A stretch of 64,000 bases of DNA, from contig JAEILZ010000008.1 in assembly GCA_018873225.1 (NCBI GenBank), forward strand, positions 3,224,001-3,288,000. Reading direction: 5' to 3'. A program made the position numbers and the translations under genes. This document shows positions 34,322 to 47,212 of this stretch, one piece after another (position 1 is the first letter of the stretch; the number at the start of each line of letters is the position of its first letter). Source of the DNA: [Phialemoniopsis] sp. UDSM-2020 (taxonomy: Eukaryota > Ascomycota > Sordariomycetes > Thyridiales > Thyridiaceae). The notes under the pieces are model-generated. The model saw only the letters and a list, made by a program, of their open reading frames with translations. It made no database searches and was not told the origin of the DNA.

Positions 34322-37300
34322 ATGGTCTACGAAACCCTTGTCGGTGGCTCCTGCTACACGGTCGCGGAAGAGAACAAGCTTCTCGCCCGCATCAACGAGC
34401 AGAGCTCTGCCAAAGTTGCCCGCATCAGTGGCCACTGGCGCTACTTTGTTCACACCACTGGCGGCCCCGTTCCTGAGGAGGTCAAGAATCAGCTCCTCTA
34501 CGCCGTTGACGCGGACAAGGCTGCCTCCTCCTCCAAGGCCAACGATGGCAAGACTGTCACCGTCTTCATTAGCCCCCGCAACATTTCGCCATGGAGCTCC
34601 CAGGCTACCGCCATTGCCCTCGTCTGCGGCCTGGGCGACCGCGTCCACCGCATCGAGCGAGGCCGATCCATTGACATCCAATTCGTCGAAGATGTCTCCG
34701 GCGAGCCCAACCTGTCGTTCCGCGACGTCATCTACGACCGAATGACCGAGAACCTGACCCTCGACTCCCCCGCTCTCGAGACCATGTTTGTCGACGGCGA
34801 CCGAAAACCCCTCGAGGTTGTCGACATCTACTCCGACCCCCGCGGCCCCCTCGTCGCTCTCCAAGAGTACAACAAGCAGATGGGCCTCGGCCTCGACCAG
34901 CCCAACATGGAATACCTGGTGGCCGAATACAAAAACCTGGGCCGACCTCCCAACGACATCGAGCTGTTCATGTGGGCCCAGGTCAACTCGGAGCACTGCA
35001 GACACCACGTCTTCAACGCCGCCTGGACGATCGATGGCGTCCGTATGCCGCACAGCCTGTTTGGCATGATCAAGAACACGCACAAGAAGACGCCGGAGCA
35101 CACAATCTCTGCTTACAGCGACAATGCCGCCGTCTTCGAGGGCGACCTGACGAACTTCTGGGCGCCCGACTACAACACCGGTTCGTGGAAGCTGAACAAG
35201 GAGGTGCTCTACCCGCTTATCAAGGCCGAGACGCACAACCATCCCACCGCCATCTCCCCGTTCCCCGGCGCCGCTACCGGCTCTGGTGGCGAGATCAGAG
35301 ACGAGGGTGCCGTAGGCAGGGGATCCTCGCCCAAGTCGGCCCTTTGCGGTTTCTGGGTGTCAGATCTACTGATCCCCTCCAAGAAGAATCCCTGGGAGTC
35401 CGACATTGGCAAGCCTGCCCACTATGCTAGCAGTCTCGATATCATGCTTGAGGCGCCTATTGGTGCCGCACGCTTCAACAACGAGTTCGGCCGTGCTGCC
35501 CTGGCTGGAAGCTTCAGAACCCTCCTGTCAAACACTTCCACCTCTGACGAGGCCGCCGAGTTCAGAGGCTACCACAAGCCTGTTATGATTGCTGGTGGCA
35601 TGGGCTTCGTGAGGCCGCAGCATGCCCTGAAGGACACTCACCATGTCGCTGATGGTGCTCACATCATTGTCCTGGGTGGCCCGGCCATGCTCATTGGTCT
35701 CGGTGGTGGTGCTGCGTCATCGTCCGCCGGCTCTGAGGCAACCGTGGAGCTCGACTTCAATAGTGTCCAGCGTGGCAACCCCGAGATGGAGCGACGCGCA
35801 CAAATGGTCATCAACACCTGCGTCGCTCTTGGTGAGGAGAATCCTCTGGCCTTCATTCACGATGTGGGTGCCGGTGGTCTGTCTAATGCCCTTCCCGAAT
35901 TGGTCAAGGATGCTGGTTTCGGTGGTCAGTTTGAGTTGAGGAAGGTGGAGAGCGCAGACAACAGCATGAGCCCTCTCCAGATTTGGTGCAATGAAGTCAG
36001 TCTCCCTGCCCGTCACTATCATGCGATTGCCACCAGATATTAACTATCAATGCTCTGCAGGCCCAGGAAAGATACGTCGTCCTTGTCAACCAGGGCAACC
36101 TCACCAGGTTCACCAACATCTGCCGACGAGAACGGTGCAACTTTTCCGACGTCGGCACCGTCATCGCCATGGACCAGAATGGCAAGGGCCGCCTGTTGCT
36201 CACTGATGCGGAGCCCACCGTGCAGCCGCCCATCCCGCCAATCGACCTGCCCATGGATGTTCTGTTCCCCCCTGGAAGGAGAATGGAAAGGACTGTTGAC
36301 AGAGTGAAGAAGAACCTCCAGCCTTTCGATGCCGCTGCCAGCCTGAGCAAGGCGCATGGCGTCTCCGACCTCAAGAGCTCGATCACGAAGGCTACCGAGC
36401 TCGTCTTTTCTCTCCCCTCCGTCGGCTCCAAGATGTTCCTGATTACCATTGGCGACCGTACTGTCGGTGGCTTGACCGTGCAGGATCAGCTGGTCGGCCC
36501 CTGGCAGACCCCGGTGGCTGATGTCGCAGTCACCCTCACCTCGTTCAGCATGGACGAGAAGACTCGTGGTGGAGAGGCCATGGCCATGGGAGAGAAGCCA
36601 ACCCTTGCCCTCATCTCGCCCGCTGCCTCGGCTCGTATGGCTGTTGTCGAGAGTTTGATGAACCTCGGCGCCGCCGACATCAAGGGCCAGGGTGAGCTCA
36701 AGCGCGTCAAGCTTTCCGCCAACTGGATGGCCGCTGTCAACCACCCCGGCGAGGGCGCCGAGCTGTACGACGCCGTCGAGGCCATCGGCATGGAGCTTTG
36801 CCCCGAGCTTGGTGTTGCGATTCCCGTCGGCAAGGACTCTACTTCTATGAAGGCCTCTTGGAAGGACAAGGAGCTAAATCAGGCCAAGAGTGTCACGGCA
36901 CCAGTGACTGTTGTCATCTCCGCTTTCGCCCTTGTGGAGGACGTCCGCAGCACTTGGACTCCTCAGCTACGCCGCGTGGAGGACGTCGGCGAGTCTGTCC
37001 TAATCTACGTTGATCTTGCGCAGGGTCACAAGGCCATGGGTGGTTCAGCTCTTGCGCAGTGCCTCGGTCAGCTTGGCGACGAGGCTCCTGATGTTCGCGA
37101 CACACAGCTCATCAGGGACTACTTTGATGCCCTGTGGCAACTGCACCAGCAGGACATCGTCTTGGCCTACCACGACAGGTCGGATGGTGGTCTGCTGACG
37201 ACTGTCGCCGAGATGATGTTTGCAGGCCACTGTGGCGTGGAGCTCTCGGCTGAGACCTTTGTCAAGTCTGAGTCTGAGGTGCTTGATGCCCTGTTCAACG

Positions 37301-38451
37301 AGGAACTGGGTGCCGTCTTCCAGGTCAGGAAACGGGATGAGGCCAACTTCAAGAAGTGCTTTGCCACCTGCGGCCCGCCTCCTGGTCTGATCAAGACCAT
37401 CGGATACGTGCGACCTACCTCGAAGCAGTCTTTGTCGATCCTCTTCAAGGGAGAGTCTGTGGTCGACCTCGACCGAGTGACGATGCAGAACTGGTGGTCC
37501 GGCACCTCCTTTGAGATGCAGAAGCTCCGCGACAACCCTGCCTGTGCCGAGTCCGAGTTTGCCGCCCTGTCAGATGTCAAGGATCCGGGCATGTCTTACA
37601 AGCTCAAGTTTGACCCTGCCGATGTTAGCCTACCCATGTTCACTGCGCTCAAGAACCTGGTCACCCGACCTCGGGTTGCGATTCTGAGAGAGCAGGGTGT
37701 CAACGGCCACGCCGAGATGGCGTTTGCCTTTAGGGCTGCCGGATTCGACGCTGTCGACGTCCACATGTCGGACATCCTTAGCGGCTTCTCCCTCGATGGC
37801 TTCCGAGGTCTCGCGGCCTGCGGTGGCTTCTCCTACGGTGACGTCCTCGGTGCCGGACAGGGCTGGGCCAAGTCCATTCTCATGCACGAGGGCTCGCGCA
37901 AGGCCTTCGAGGCTTTCTTCAAGCGGCCCGACACGTTCACGCTCGGTGTCTGCAACGGCTGTCAGATGCTGACGAGGCTCAAGGAGCTGATCCCCGGTGC
38001 GGAGGACTGGCCCACTTTCGTGCAGAACGAGAGCCAGCAGTTCGAGGGTCGGTACTCGATGGTGACGATCCGGGAGGAGCAGCCGTCCGTCTTCTTTGAC
38101 GGCATGAGCGGATCCTCGTTGCCCATCGTCGTGTCGCACGGCGAGGGCCGCGCCGAGTTTGCCTCGGAGGGCGAGCTGCACTCGCTCAACCAGGCCGGTC
38201 TTGTGCCCTTCCGCTACGTGGACAACTACGGATCCGTTACGGAGAAGTACCCCTTCAACCCGAACGGCAGTCCCCAAGGTATTGCCGGCGTCAAGAGCCG
38301 TGACGGCAGGGTCGTGGCCATGATGCCCCATCCGGAGCGAACGATCATGGCGGACGTGGGCAGCTGGACGCCCAAGGAGAGGCTCGAGGACTGGGGCCAG
38401 TACGGGCCTTGGTTCAAGCTGTTCCTCAACGCACGTAAGTGGGTTGGCTAG
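34322..38451 (+). CDS. ADE6: Phosphoribosylformylglycinamidine synthase (FGAM synthase)
   Basis: Two exons, 34322-35995 and 36061-38451, 65-nt intron with a GTCAGT donor, 1354 aa, the normal length of the large eukaryotic enzyme. Order: N-terminal PurS-like part, linker, the two AIRS-like ATPase halves (FMWAQVNSEHCRHHVF, NHPTAISPFPGAATG, FIHDVGAGGLSNALPE, joined across the intron as CNEAQERYVLV) and the class I glutamine amidotransferase. The latter has nucleophile Cys in LGVCNGCQML and the His-Glu pair in MMPHPERTIM. It converts FGAR to FGAM with glutamine and ATP in step four of purine synthesis, in the cytosol. Long antisense open frames over this gene are shadows of its GC-rich codons. 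Confidence 0.97.
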
Positions 38452-39549
38452 ATAGGGCGAGATTCACTGTGGGAAAGCGGTTCATGGATGGAAAGCATGT
38501 GTGATTCTGGAGTTCCATGGAGTTTTATTGGGTGGTTGGTTTCGAGTCTAACTATCATACGTGTGGAAAAAGACATATATCATTAGTAGATGGAGGTATC
38601 TCCGTTCGAGGGTATTTCAAAGGGCGGGATGCATATGCGTACGTGAAGTCGCAGATATCTAAATTCAAAGTTTCATCATTGATAAGCTGCTCTTGAGTTC
38701 AACGGTGAATGAATACTGCTCGGCATTGGATATCACGATAACTCAATCATCACTAGGACTGACCGAAGAACAAGCTGCTAGACAACTTGCCAAGACGTCT
38801 TAAGCCTAAATACAGTACCCCCAACCCTTCTCCACCTGCTCATCTTTTGCATTGGAACATCTTATCCTGTCAATTACAAGGAATTGGGAAGACAAGTGTC
38901 GACTGACTGTGACCATCTTGCGGGGTATGCGGGGACGGATTGGGGGCCGGTAATGGATCGACAGAACCCGGTTGCCAAGCTGTGGAGTAGGAGGAAATGT
39001 GCCCGCTTGAGCTGGGATTTCCCATCTTCATTTTCCCATCAATGGGATCACGCAAAGAGCATTGCGCTAGCGCAGAAGAACCTCGACCCTGGATGTCGAT
39101 AGTCAAGGGGAATCAGCACTCACCACAAGCTCCCAGCTCTGCCTCGAGCCCGACGTCAGCCCAGCCCTACCGTTATGAAGCGGCGCACTTTCTCTGCGGG
39201 GATCGTGCTGTGGGCGACGCGGTGATAGGCGGGAAACGGCATCGCTGGAGGGATGGCATCCAGGCGGTTGGATCCGCAGGGTGTGATCGGGGAGAAAACA
39301 CACACACATGCGCGCACAGAGGCCGGGGAGTCTGCTGGAGCGGAACGCCGATCTCGCCTCTGCTCGTCTTCTGAGCCCGGGTATCTTTCCATGCCAAGCT
39401 GCAGGATCCATGACAGGATCGTTGGATATAAGATGACGGTCCTCGCACCGCAGTTCCCTGTGTCTGCCACGATGGGCATGTTACTGCAGTGCATCTGTTG
39501 TAATCGATCCGGATAAGCGTCATAAGCACAGGCTCCTGAATCCGCCATC
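38452..39549. other. Intergenic, 1.1 kb
   Basis: Promoter of the exo-polygalacturonase gene; a GATATAAG element lies near 39424-39431, about 120 bases before its ATG. Short open frames here have no similarity. Confidence 0.5.
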
Positions 39550-40926
39550 ATGAGGACGTCTACCGTCTTCTCCCTCCTCTCCGCCGTCGCCGTCGCGCTC
39601 TCCCTAGAGCTGCCGGCGGGTGTGCCGCGCTCCGTGTCCGAGTTCCGGCAGAAGCACCCCTACCGCAGCACGACGCACTGCGACCGCAAGACCGTCACCA
39701 TCCGGGCCTCCGAGTCGGACACAGATGACGTGTCGGACGCCTTCCTGCAGGGCATACACGACGCCAACAACGGCGGCACGCTTTATCTGCCCAAGGGCAA
39801 GACGTTCATCCTCGGCAAGCCGCTCGACCTGACGTTTCTGAGTGACATCCACGTCAAGATCGACGGCACGATCAAGTTCACCAACGACACCCCGTACTGG
39901 CAGGAGCACGCGTTCTTCCACCCGTTCCAGACGAACCTGCTCTTCTGGAAGTGGGGCGGGCAGGACATCCGCATCTACGGCGAGGGCACCATCGACGGCA
40001 ACGGCCAGCGCTGGTGGGACGAGTTCGGCGCCATCGGCAAGCCCATCTCGGACGCGGGCTACCTGCGCCCGGTGCTCTTCTACGCCGGCAACGCGACCCG
40101 CCTCGCCATCGAGGGCATCACGATGAAGGACTCGCCCGTCTGGACCAACCTGATCGAGGCCTCGACCGACGTTGCCTACCGCGACGTCGTCATCACGGCC
40201 CGCAGTTCTAGTAAATACGAGCCAAAGAACACCGACTTCTTCGACTCGCTCAACATCGAGCGCCTGCGCGTCGAGCGCGTCTGGGTCGACATCGGTGACG
40301 ACTGCTTCTCGCCCAAGAGCAACGCGTCCGACGTGCACGTCGACACCATGTACTGCAACGGCACGCACGGGCAGTCGATCGGGTCCATCGGGCAGTACGC
40401 GGGCGAGAAGAGCTTCGTCGAGCACGTGCTCATCGAGAACGTCTGGATGCTCAACGGCCAGCACGGCGGGCGGCTCAAGTCGTGGGCCGGCCCCGATGTC
40501 GGCTACGGCTACATGGACAACATCACCTTCCGCAACTTCTGGAGCGCCAACAACGAGTACGTCGCGTTTATCGACGCGTGCTACTTCAATGTCAACGCGA
40601 GCATGTGCGAGCGCTACCCGAGCAAGATGAACATCACCAACGTGCTGTTTGAGAACTTTCGGGGGTACACGAGCGGCAAGTACGGGCGCGCCGTGGCGTC
40701 GCTCGTGTGCAGCACGAGCCCGGACGCCGTGTGCGACAACATCCGCTTTGAGAACTTCAACGTCAAGAGCCCCTGCGGCGGCCCCCCCGTCGTGATTTGC
40801 GACGGCGTGACGGGGGACCTTGGGGTGCCGTGCGTGAGCAAGGAGAGCGACGAGGCCAAGGCGGCGCTCAAGGACAAGTGCTCTGTGCCGCTGGCTACTT
40901 TGCCTGCGAGGCCGTGGAGGGCGTGA
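39550..40926 (+). CDS. GH28 exo-polygalacturonase, secreted
   Basis: Single exon, 458 aa, with signal peptide MRTSTVFSLLSAVAVALSLE. The GH28 catalytic set is present: NTD at residues 227-229, GDD at 249-251, the His of GTHGQSIGSIG at 273, and RLK at 308-310 (RIK in most relatives). N-glycosylation sequons are numerous. Sequence flow (YYG-type beta-helix rungs, long C-terminal Cys-rich end) is that of fungal exo-polygalacturonases or exo-rhamnogalacturonases, which release single residues from pectin chain ends. The usual Gly after NTD is Phe here (NTDFFDS). Very GC-rich codons. Confidence 0.92.
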   Translation: MRTSTVFSLLSAVAVALSLELPAGVPRSVSEFRQKHPYRSTTHCDRKTVTIRASESDTDDVSDAFLQGIHDANNGGTLYLPKGKTFILGKPLDLTFLSDIHVKIDGTIKFTNDTPYWQEHAFFHPFQTNLLFWKWGGQDIRIYGEGTIDGNGQRWWDEFGAIGKPISDAGYLRPVLFYAGNATRLAIEGITMKDSPVWTNLIEASTDVAYRDVVITARSSSKYEPKNTDFFDSLNIERLRVERVWVDIGDDCFSPKSNASDVHVDTMYCNGTHGQSIGSIGQYAGEKSFVEHVLIENVWMLNGQHGGRLKSWAGPDVGYGYMDNITFRNFWSANNEYVAFIDACYFNVNASMCERYPSKMNITNVLFENFRGYTSGKYGRAVASLVCSTSPDAVCDNIRFENFNVKSPCGGPPVVICDGVTGDLGVPCVSKESDEAKAALKDKCSVPLATLPARPWRA

Positions 40927-41326
40927 TCTTTTTGGGGCAGATGGATGGATGAAGGATGTCTAGTTCACTGTACATATTCTTGAGTGCTTAGCAGATGCAT
41001 CTCAGACTGTTAGAGCCAAAGTGTCAATGGAAGCTGTCACATGCAGGGGAAGGGTTCATTGGAATGTGTGCCAGAAAGCTTCAAACTTTGGTATTGTTTC
41101 CCGGACAATAGGACATTGTCCCTCATTCCCGCGTGCGGGGATGCCGGTTGGTAAAAGGTATGTGTGTGTGTAACTCCAAGGCGACTCATGCATCCTACAG
41201 AAAATGCAAAATAGAATTAGGCTTTGATGCGCCATTCCAACTCTAGTTTGTACGCCATCTTCTCTCTCCTCCAATCATCATCCACCATTCGACATTAAGA
41301 TATGTAGATTCGTCTCTTCTCCAACC
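40927..41326. other. Intergenic, 400 bp between convergent genes
   Basis: 3' ends of the polygalacturonase and the Ser-rich protein genes. Contains a short GTGTGTGTGT run near 41161. Nothing else seen. Confidence 0.5.
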
Positions 41327-41986
41327 TTACAGAGCAGCAACGGCACCGACGAAGCCAGCGGCGGCAACGACGGCAACCACAAAGCCAGTCTGCTGAGGAG
41401 CAGCGGCCCTCGAGGTGCTCGAGCTGCCAGCGGCGCCGGCGCTGGTGCTGCCGGTGCCAGCAGCGGCCGAGGAGGAGCTGCCGTCCGAGGCACCAGTGCT
41501 CTTGGAGCCAGAGTCGGTGGTCTTGGAGCCGCTCGAGTCGGTCGTCTGGGAGCCGGACGAGCCGCTGCCGCTGCCGAGACCGGTGGTGCAGATGTTGGCC
41601 TCGCTGGCGAGGGTCGAGTAGTCCGGGCACTTGGCGAGGGCGGACGAGAGCTCCTTCTCGTGGACCGACGCCCACGAGACGACCTGGGACTCGTAGCTGG
41701 AGAAGGCGGGCTTGATGCTGTCGTCGACCGAGTAGGAGCAGGGGTCGGTGGGCGGGTGGGCGGCCTCGTAGGAGAGCAGCTCTGGCGGAGGGGTGGGGAT
41801 GGTGGAGTAGATGGACACGAGGGCCGTCAGGCAGGCCGTGTCGGGGACGCCGCTCACTGAGGGGGTGCCGGTCTCGGTCTGGCGGGCGACGACCTCGCGC
41901 TTGACGGCCAAATGGCCCGGGTGCACCATATCGGCTGAGGCGAGGGCGGCCGAGGCCAGGATGGCGAGGACGGAGGAGGAGTGCAT
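41327..41986 (-). CDS. Ser/Thr-rich secreted protein, probably GPI-anchored
   Basis: Single exon, 219 aa. Signal peptide MHSSSVLAILASAALASADM, a putative dibasic site (VKREVVARQ), a folded part of about 100 residues with four Cys (ACLTALVSIYSTIPTPPPEL to EANICTTGL), then a Ser/Thr/Gly-rich linker and a hydrophobic C-terminus (GFVVAVVAAAGFVGAVAAL) without a following charged tail: the GPI-anchor pattern. Similar fungal proteins are annotated as infection-structure-specific or cell-wall proteins; I recall the resemblance but cannot verify it. Expected at the plasma membrane or in the wall. ATAAATA on the minus strand about 165 bases upstream may be its TATA element. Confidence 0.8.
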   Translation of the reverse strand: MHSSSVLAILASAALASADMVHPGHLAVKREVVARQTETGTPSVSGVPDTACLTALVSIYSTIPTPPPELLSYEAAHPPTDPCSYSVDDSIKPAFSSYESQVVSWASVHEKELSSALAKCPDYSTLASEANICTTGLGSGSGSSGSQTTDSSGSKTTDSGSKSTGASDGSSSSAAAGTGSTSAGAAGSSSTSRAAAPQQTGFVVAVVAAAGFVGAVAAL

Positions 41987-44900
41987 CTTGGGGGTGTTGT
42001 GTGGGTGGACTGAGTTAGGTAGACCTTGGGTTGGTAGTAGATATCACAACGGAGGTATGTGAGGAGAAGCTTTCGAAGAGAAGAAGGGGTGGAGAGAAAA
42101 AGAGGGGAGAGAGGGATGTGAATCAGGGTCAGAGGGAAGGGGACAAGAGGGTATTTATCGACCCGATGGGATGGGATGGGGATGGCATTGTCTAAGATTA
42201 GCTTCTCCGTTATGACGGTACTTTATTTTGGAGCTGGGGGTGACGAGACGAGGGCAGTCTTGCCACCATGCAAAGGTACCGTATTAATAAAAGCAATGCC
42301 TAGACGAGACCAACAACGCGCGCTTGCTCTTCTCATGACATCGCCAATCCCGATTCATCTAGATAGAGCGCGACTGGGATTCCCCCCAGCAGCCCAAAGA
42401 GGCGCAGATCACCCAGGGCAGCCAGGCACATTGCTCTCGCTCGTCTCCAAGCGGCATAGCAAGATGGGGCCTCCAGGCCGCCGTTGCATGGCCTTTGAAC
42501 CAATGGGCTGGTCTGGAGATTCCACTTTAGGTTGCCCCTGGCTGAAATTGCGGCGGTCGACGGCGTCGAAGCTGGTGCCAAACCACAGCTTGCCGGTCTT
42601 CCTTAGCTCAAACTGTTGGCGAGCAGCTCAGCCCTGTTGTGATGGGGGATGCGCCGCGCGCCAGTTGGTTAGTAGCCGTTAGCACCAAAGGTTCATTTTA
42701 AGATTACAGACGAAAAGAAGAGACTAAACGTAAACGATCGAAGGTCTGATGGGACGGCGGACAGTCTCAGGCCGTGCAAGGTCAAGCTTTTCTCCCAGTC
42801 TCTCTGTCTTGTGATCCATATTTGGCACCACACCACAAGGTGCTCCAGGCAAAAAAGAGCATGGCTGTTCACCCGTCTGACCGTTGGGAGAAATCTCGTC
42901 TGTCTTTGCTCATTTCGGACACACAGTTCGGCGCGTTACACAACCCAGCACAGGGGGTCGAAAAACAGGCAACCCATGCTCGAAAGAGGAGTAGATGACA
43001 CCTCGAGCAGGGATTGGGAAAAGCTTGATTCAGGGAGATTAATTCCACTGGTAAAACTCTACGTTACACAGGAAGCATAGAGTGGAGGCTTTGTCAACTG
43101 CCGCAGCCGCCGACGCCGACGGACTGACCCTTTTGACATAAGTTGCCTGTGTAGGAAGTGTGGCGCGCAACATGTCAAAAAGGAGGCCGGCCACATGCAT
43201 CCACGTTGCCAACGCAGATCTAGACCCTTGGGGACGGAAAGTTTCGTAGGACCCTTCTTGTGCCACGGTGGGTTGGCAGATGTTCACCACATACGGACAA
43301 CAGCATCCATCGATCAATTGGAGGCCTTCACTACCTCTTCCTCATCTTCTTCTGAAAAGGCTAGTCTCCCCCCCCATCTCCCTTCAGCTGTTGCTCCTTC
43401 AAAGCTCTCAAGCTCTGAGCTGGTCCCGGTGAGGTCTAGCGGGCCCAAGCCACTAGGCGACGAGCTGAACAACCTTTTGTCGCGAACAGTGCTGGGCGTC
43501 GCTCAGGCAAGCTTGGCGCCAACCTTGTTTACTTTCTTCTCTCAGCCGTTTCTCGCGTGGCGCGGGGGCGGTGCATTTCCCTACAGGGTAAAGGTGAGGT
43601 CGTCGTGAGCCCCCCCTTCGGTCGATGAGAAGGGCACTCTTTCGCGAACTGTGGCTTTTTTGCTTGGACCCTTTGGAGGCACGGTTGCCCTGGGACCCAA
43701 TAGGAGGCATTCCAATTGCACATTGTCACTCTTCCCTCTTGGCATTCCCACTCTTTGCATCTTTGCACTTGCCACTAGAAAGCTTGGCATCGCGCTTGAT
43801 GCAGGGGTAAGCGAGGGAAGCTCCAATAACCACCGTGACGCGTGCGGCAGCGCCGCTGTCACGAGGTGTTCATATGGAGGCAGCCAGCAGTGATTGAATT
43901 CGAAGCTGAACAGAGGCATGCGCGTCATTGAGGGAGCCGGTAATGGTTCACGATAGGTGCAGCGAGGTGGGTGACTCTGGCTAGGGTAGCATTTGACTGC
44001 TGCCCTTCTTAATGTTATCAGTCACCGTGTGCTCGGTCACCTGAAAGTGTAGACCGGCGGGTACAGTCCCCATCTTCAAGACATGCGTTATGTAGTTGGA
44101 AGACTGATTAAAACCTCCTCGTCTTTTATCTGCCGGTGGATTCTCTGCCACTGCCAACAGCACTGTTCATCCCATCTGCCCAAGAGCCGAGATGCGCTGC
44201 CCGGCATCAACCACCTTTGCCCTACACCCGCCTTGTGCCCGGACGATCAAACCGGGGTACCAACGCTCTTCATCCCATCTCGCGCCACTCTTGCCCGCCA
44301 ACACATAGCCAGAAAGAAATGAAAACCGTCCCGTCTTCTAGATGCCGTGCCCTCATTCATGCTCTCTCGTCGTCTCATCACGACAGAACCTCATCGGACG
44401 AACAACAGTGATTAGCCGCACCATTGCCCATGCCCAGTACTTCATGCACCCCGGCGGAAGGAACACTTCTCTGCCTATAGAAGCCTCCGATCATCCTGCA
44501 CGGCGAGCCCTTCTAGAAGCCCATTGTCTTGTAGTGTCGTATTGCCTCACTCGGCCGCATCGTCGCCCATTTTACCCGCCCGGTGCTCTGCGACACCCGG
44601 CTCCCGCACGACGCCCACAGGCTGAAGAGCGATGCCCAGGATCTTCTTTCTTAATGCTGTAGAAGGGACGAACAGTCCAGTTGAAGGACATAATGTAACG
44701 ATATCCGGGTCAAGGAAGCCGTCTCTCGTGAACCCGGAAGAAGTGGCCATGGTGAAGTACGGGATACATAAAGGACGCCGTCCATCCCACCTCTTTCCTC
44801 TGCCAATGCTATGCTGTCTTAAAGGCAATTTCGATGATACCTTTCCCGGTTTATTCGACTTTCGCTACGACAGGGCCATGCCTCTCAAGTTGTCCGGCAT

Positions 44901-45253
44901 CCCTTCTCTGACATCTCCTCAGTGCACCCAGGGCCACCATGCCGTAGGGGTGTGTCTTTGCAGACCATGCTCTCGACAGCAGCCGTCGACCTCAACACTG
45001 GTGTGCACGGCAGTCAGGTAATAACATTCATTCGCCCAGTCAGTTCTCACAGTCACGCAGTCACACGAGATATGCATAGGTCAAACGAAGAATAAACACA
45101 CTGTTCATATACCATCTTCATATACAGTCATGATCGAAGAGAAAGGTAGAGGTAGGTATCAAGGTAAATATACGATCGTCATCATCGACATCAAAGTCTT
45201 TCATTTGCCATCTTCTTCATCACGCAAAAAAGAGACAATAGCCACTCAAGGAC
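41987..45253. other. Gene-poor region, 3.3 kb
   Basis: No frame in this stretch resembles a protein, and the open frames present (up to 168 codons) overlap each other on both strands. No repeat or transposon remnant is visible. Base composition looks ordinary, without the AT bias that repeat-induced point mutation leaves. May hold long regulatory DNA or non-coding RNA. Confidence 0.5.
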
Positions 45254-47212
45254 TCAATCCATATCAAAGAAACTCCCCGTCCTCTTGAGCAAGTCCAGGT
45301 CAACGCACCCCATGACCCGCCCATCCAGACGCCGAATGTTCTCATCGTAAAACCACCACAGCCCCGCCACCGCGAGCGTGACGCACGCCTCGGCCGTCGC
45401 GAGCCCAATAGCCGTCGCCCTGAGCCCCTCCCACGCCCACACCGCGTTGGGTACGGCGATGACAAACACGCCGGCCGCCAGGCTCCGCCACGCCGCGAGC
45501 CCGGCCTCCATGTCGCCCGTGTGCCGCAGCGCGGCGGCGACGTTGGACGAGGTGAACTGCGTCGAGCGGCGCACCATCGGCCGCGCCGTCGCGTCGAGCA
45601 CGTAGACGCCCGCCGCGAGCAGGCCGAGCGCGAAGCTGACGGCGGGGAAGGAGACGGAGCGCCCCACGCCGTCCTGGGAAAAAGTCGACATGGTGGAGGG
45701 CGCGCTCATGCGGCGCTCGACGTACAGGCCGAAGACGAGGACGCCCATGAAGGAGAGCGCGGCGCCGGCGCCGATGGCCGCGATGTTGGACTTGGGCACG
45801 AAGCGCGCGTGCCAGAGCGGTAAGAGGGCGAAGAGCGCGACGGGGGCGGTGGCCATGAGCCAGGGGGCCGTGGAGAGGGCGCCGAGCGACGAGGTGGAGA
45901 GCATGAAGGGCATCGGGGAGAAGAAGAGGCTCAGGGAGGAGGTGAGGCCCCAGAGGGCGCAGAGGGGCAGGAAGGAGACGAGGAAGAGCATGAGGGTCGT
46001 GGGCGCGACGGCGGCGCGCGGGGCCTGCAGCAGGATGGCGAGGTGCGGGGAGGGCCCGTCGTACGAGTGCGGCTTCATCGTCTTGAGGTACTCCTTGACG
46101 ACCTCCACCGGGGTGGTGCCGCGCGGCCGGAGGGGGAGCTGCTTGAGGGACCATGCCGAGGCTGGGGTCTGGACCATGCTGAAGATGCGGTCGAAGCTGG
46201 TCTCGGGCGCGCCGAAGGCCACGAGGGGCACAGCGACGGCGAGGAAAGCGTTGATGATCTTATACTGCAGGGTGAACCCGGCCAGAGTCCGTGAGGCGAC
46301 GCCGCCCAGCAGAGGAGCGCCCCAGGTCGTGGACACTGCCACGATGTTGTAGATGGCCACGCGGAGACCGCGCTCGTGTTCCTGGGGTAACGGTCAGCAG
46401 GCTGCATCTCGGGGGATGATCACAAGTGGTAAGACTCACAAAATAAGTGTCGTGAATGGAGCTCAGGACGAGCGTGTCAAAGGCGCCCCAGCCGAGGCCC
46501 TGAAATATCCTCGCAGCCATGCACTGGGCATAGCTACCCGCGGTGAAGGTGCACCACACCGCACCGACAAAAATGAAAAGGGTCGAAGCCAGATACACTG
46601 GCCTTTTGCCCCATATCTTGGCTGTGATGAGGCTCAGCATGCCGGTGAGTGCCGACACCATCAGGGGCACGCCGGTCAGGGCGGCGACAGCGGTGTACGA
46701 GACCATGTAGCCCATGGCCAGCTGGCTGTTGACGGTGACGAAGACCGTCTTCATCACGCTGACGAGAGCTACCATGAAAAGAAGTGCTCCAAAATTCAAT
46801 TCTTTCTTCCACATTGGCCAGTTCTGGGGATGTGAGTCAGTACACTTTCTTCCGAGCGTAAGGGCGCAGTACAACTCACCAGAGGGTCATCCTCCTCATC
46901 GCTTGGTTGCGGCACCAGCTCTACGTGGGCGTGTTTTCCCTTTCCGTACTTGATGGGCCTCCTATTTGACGATAGTGACGAGAAAGACAACCTTTTGGAC
47001 GAGCTGGTCATCGGCCTTGGCGGTTCCCTGTTCACCAGTCTCGTTGGACTTGTCCGTAGAGGTGGAAATGCCTTCAATTCCTTGGCCGGCGGCGTGGGCG
47101 GCACCCTCATCGATATCCGCTTCGGTTTGCTCTCGTATGTTGCGTTGGGCTGGGCAACCTCTCCGTCCACCTTGACCTCCTTCTCGAAAACCAGACTTAA
47201 TTCTGCCGCCAT
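45254..47212 (-). CDS. MFS transporter with long N-terminal tail
   Basis: Three exons on the minus strand: 47212-46880, 46823-46440 and 46381-45254; GT-AG introns of 56 and 58 nt, all on codon boundaries, 614 aa. The first exon codes for a 110-residue hydrophilic Ser/Arg-rich tail ending in EEDDPL; the second starts with NWPMWKKELNF, completing the DPLNWP motif that precedes TM1. TM4-5 and the loop carry RIFQGLGWGAFDTLVLSSIHDTYF and EHERGLRVAIYN, typical of the fungal DHA1-like group around conserved unnamed transporters. Twelve spans are predicted. The substrate is unknown. The upstream region on the coding strand is strongly pyrimidine-rich. Confidence 0.9.

Noticed and set aside
33989..35242. 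417-codon antisense open frame over the FGAM synthase gene
   Set aside because: Lies opposite conserved exon sequence; GC-rich codons give long stop-free antisense frames. No similarity.
39604..40464. 286-codon antisense frame over the polygalacturonase
   Set aside because: Opposite to a conserved GH28 domain; product is Val/Arg/Asp repeats from reversed codons.
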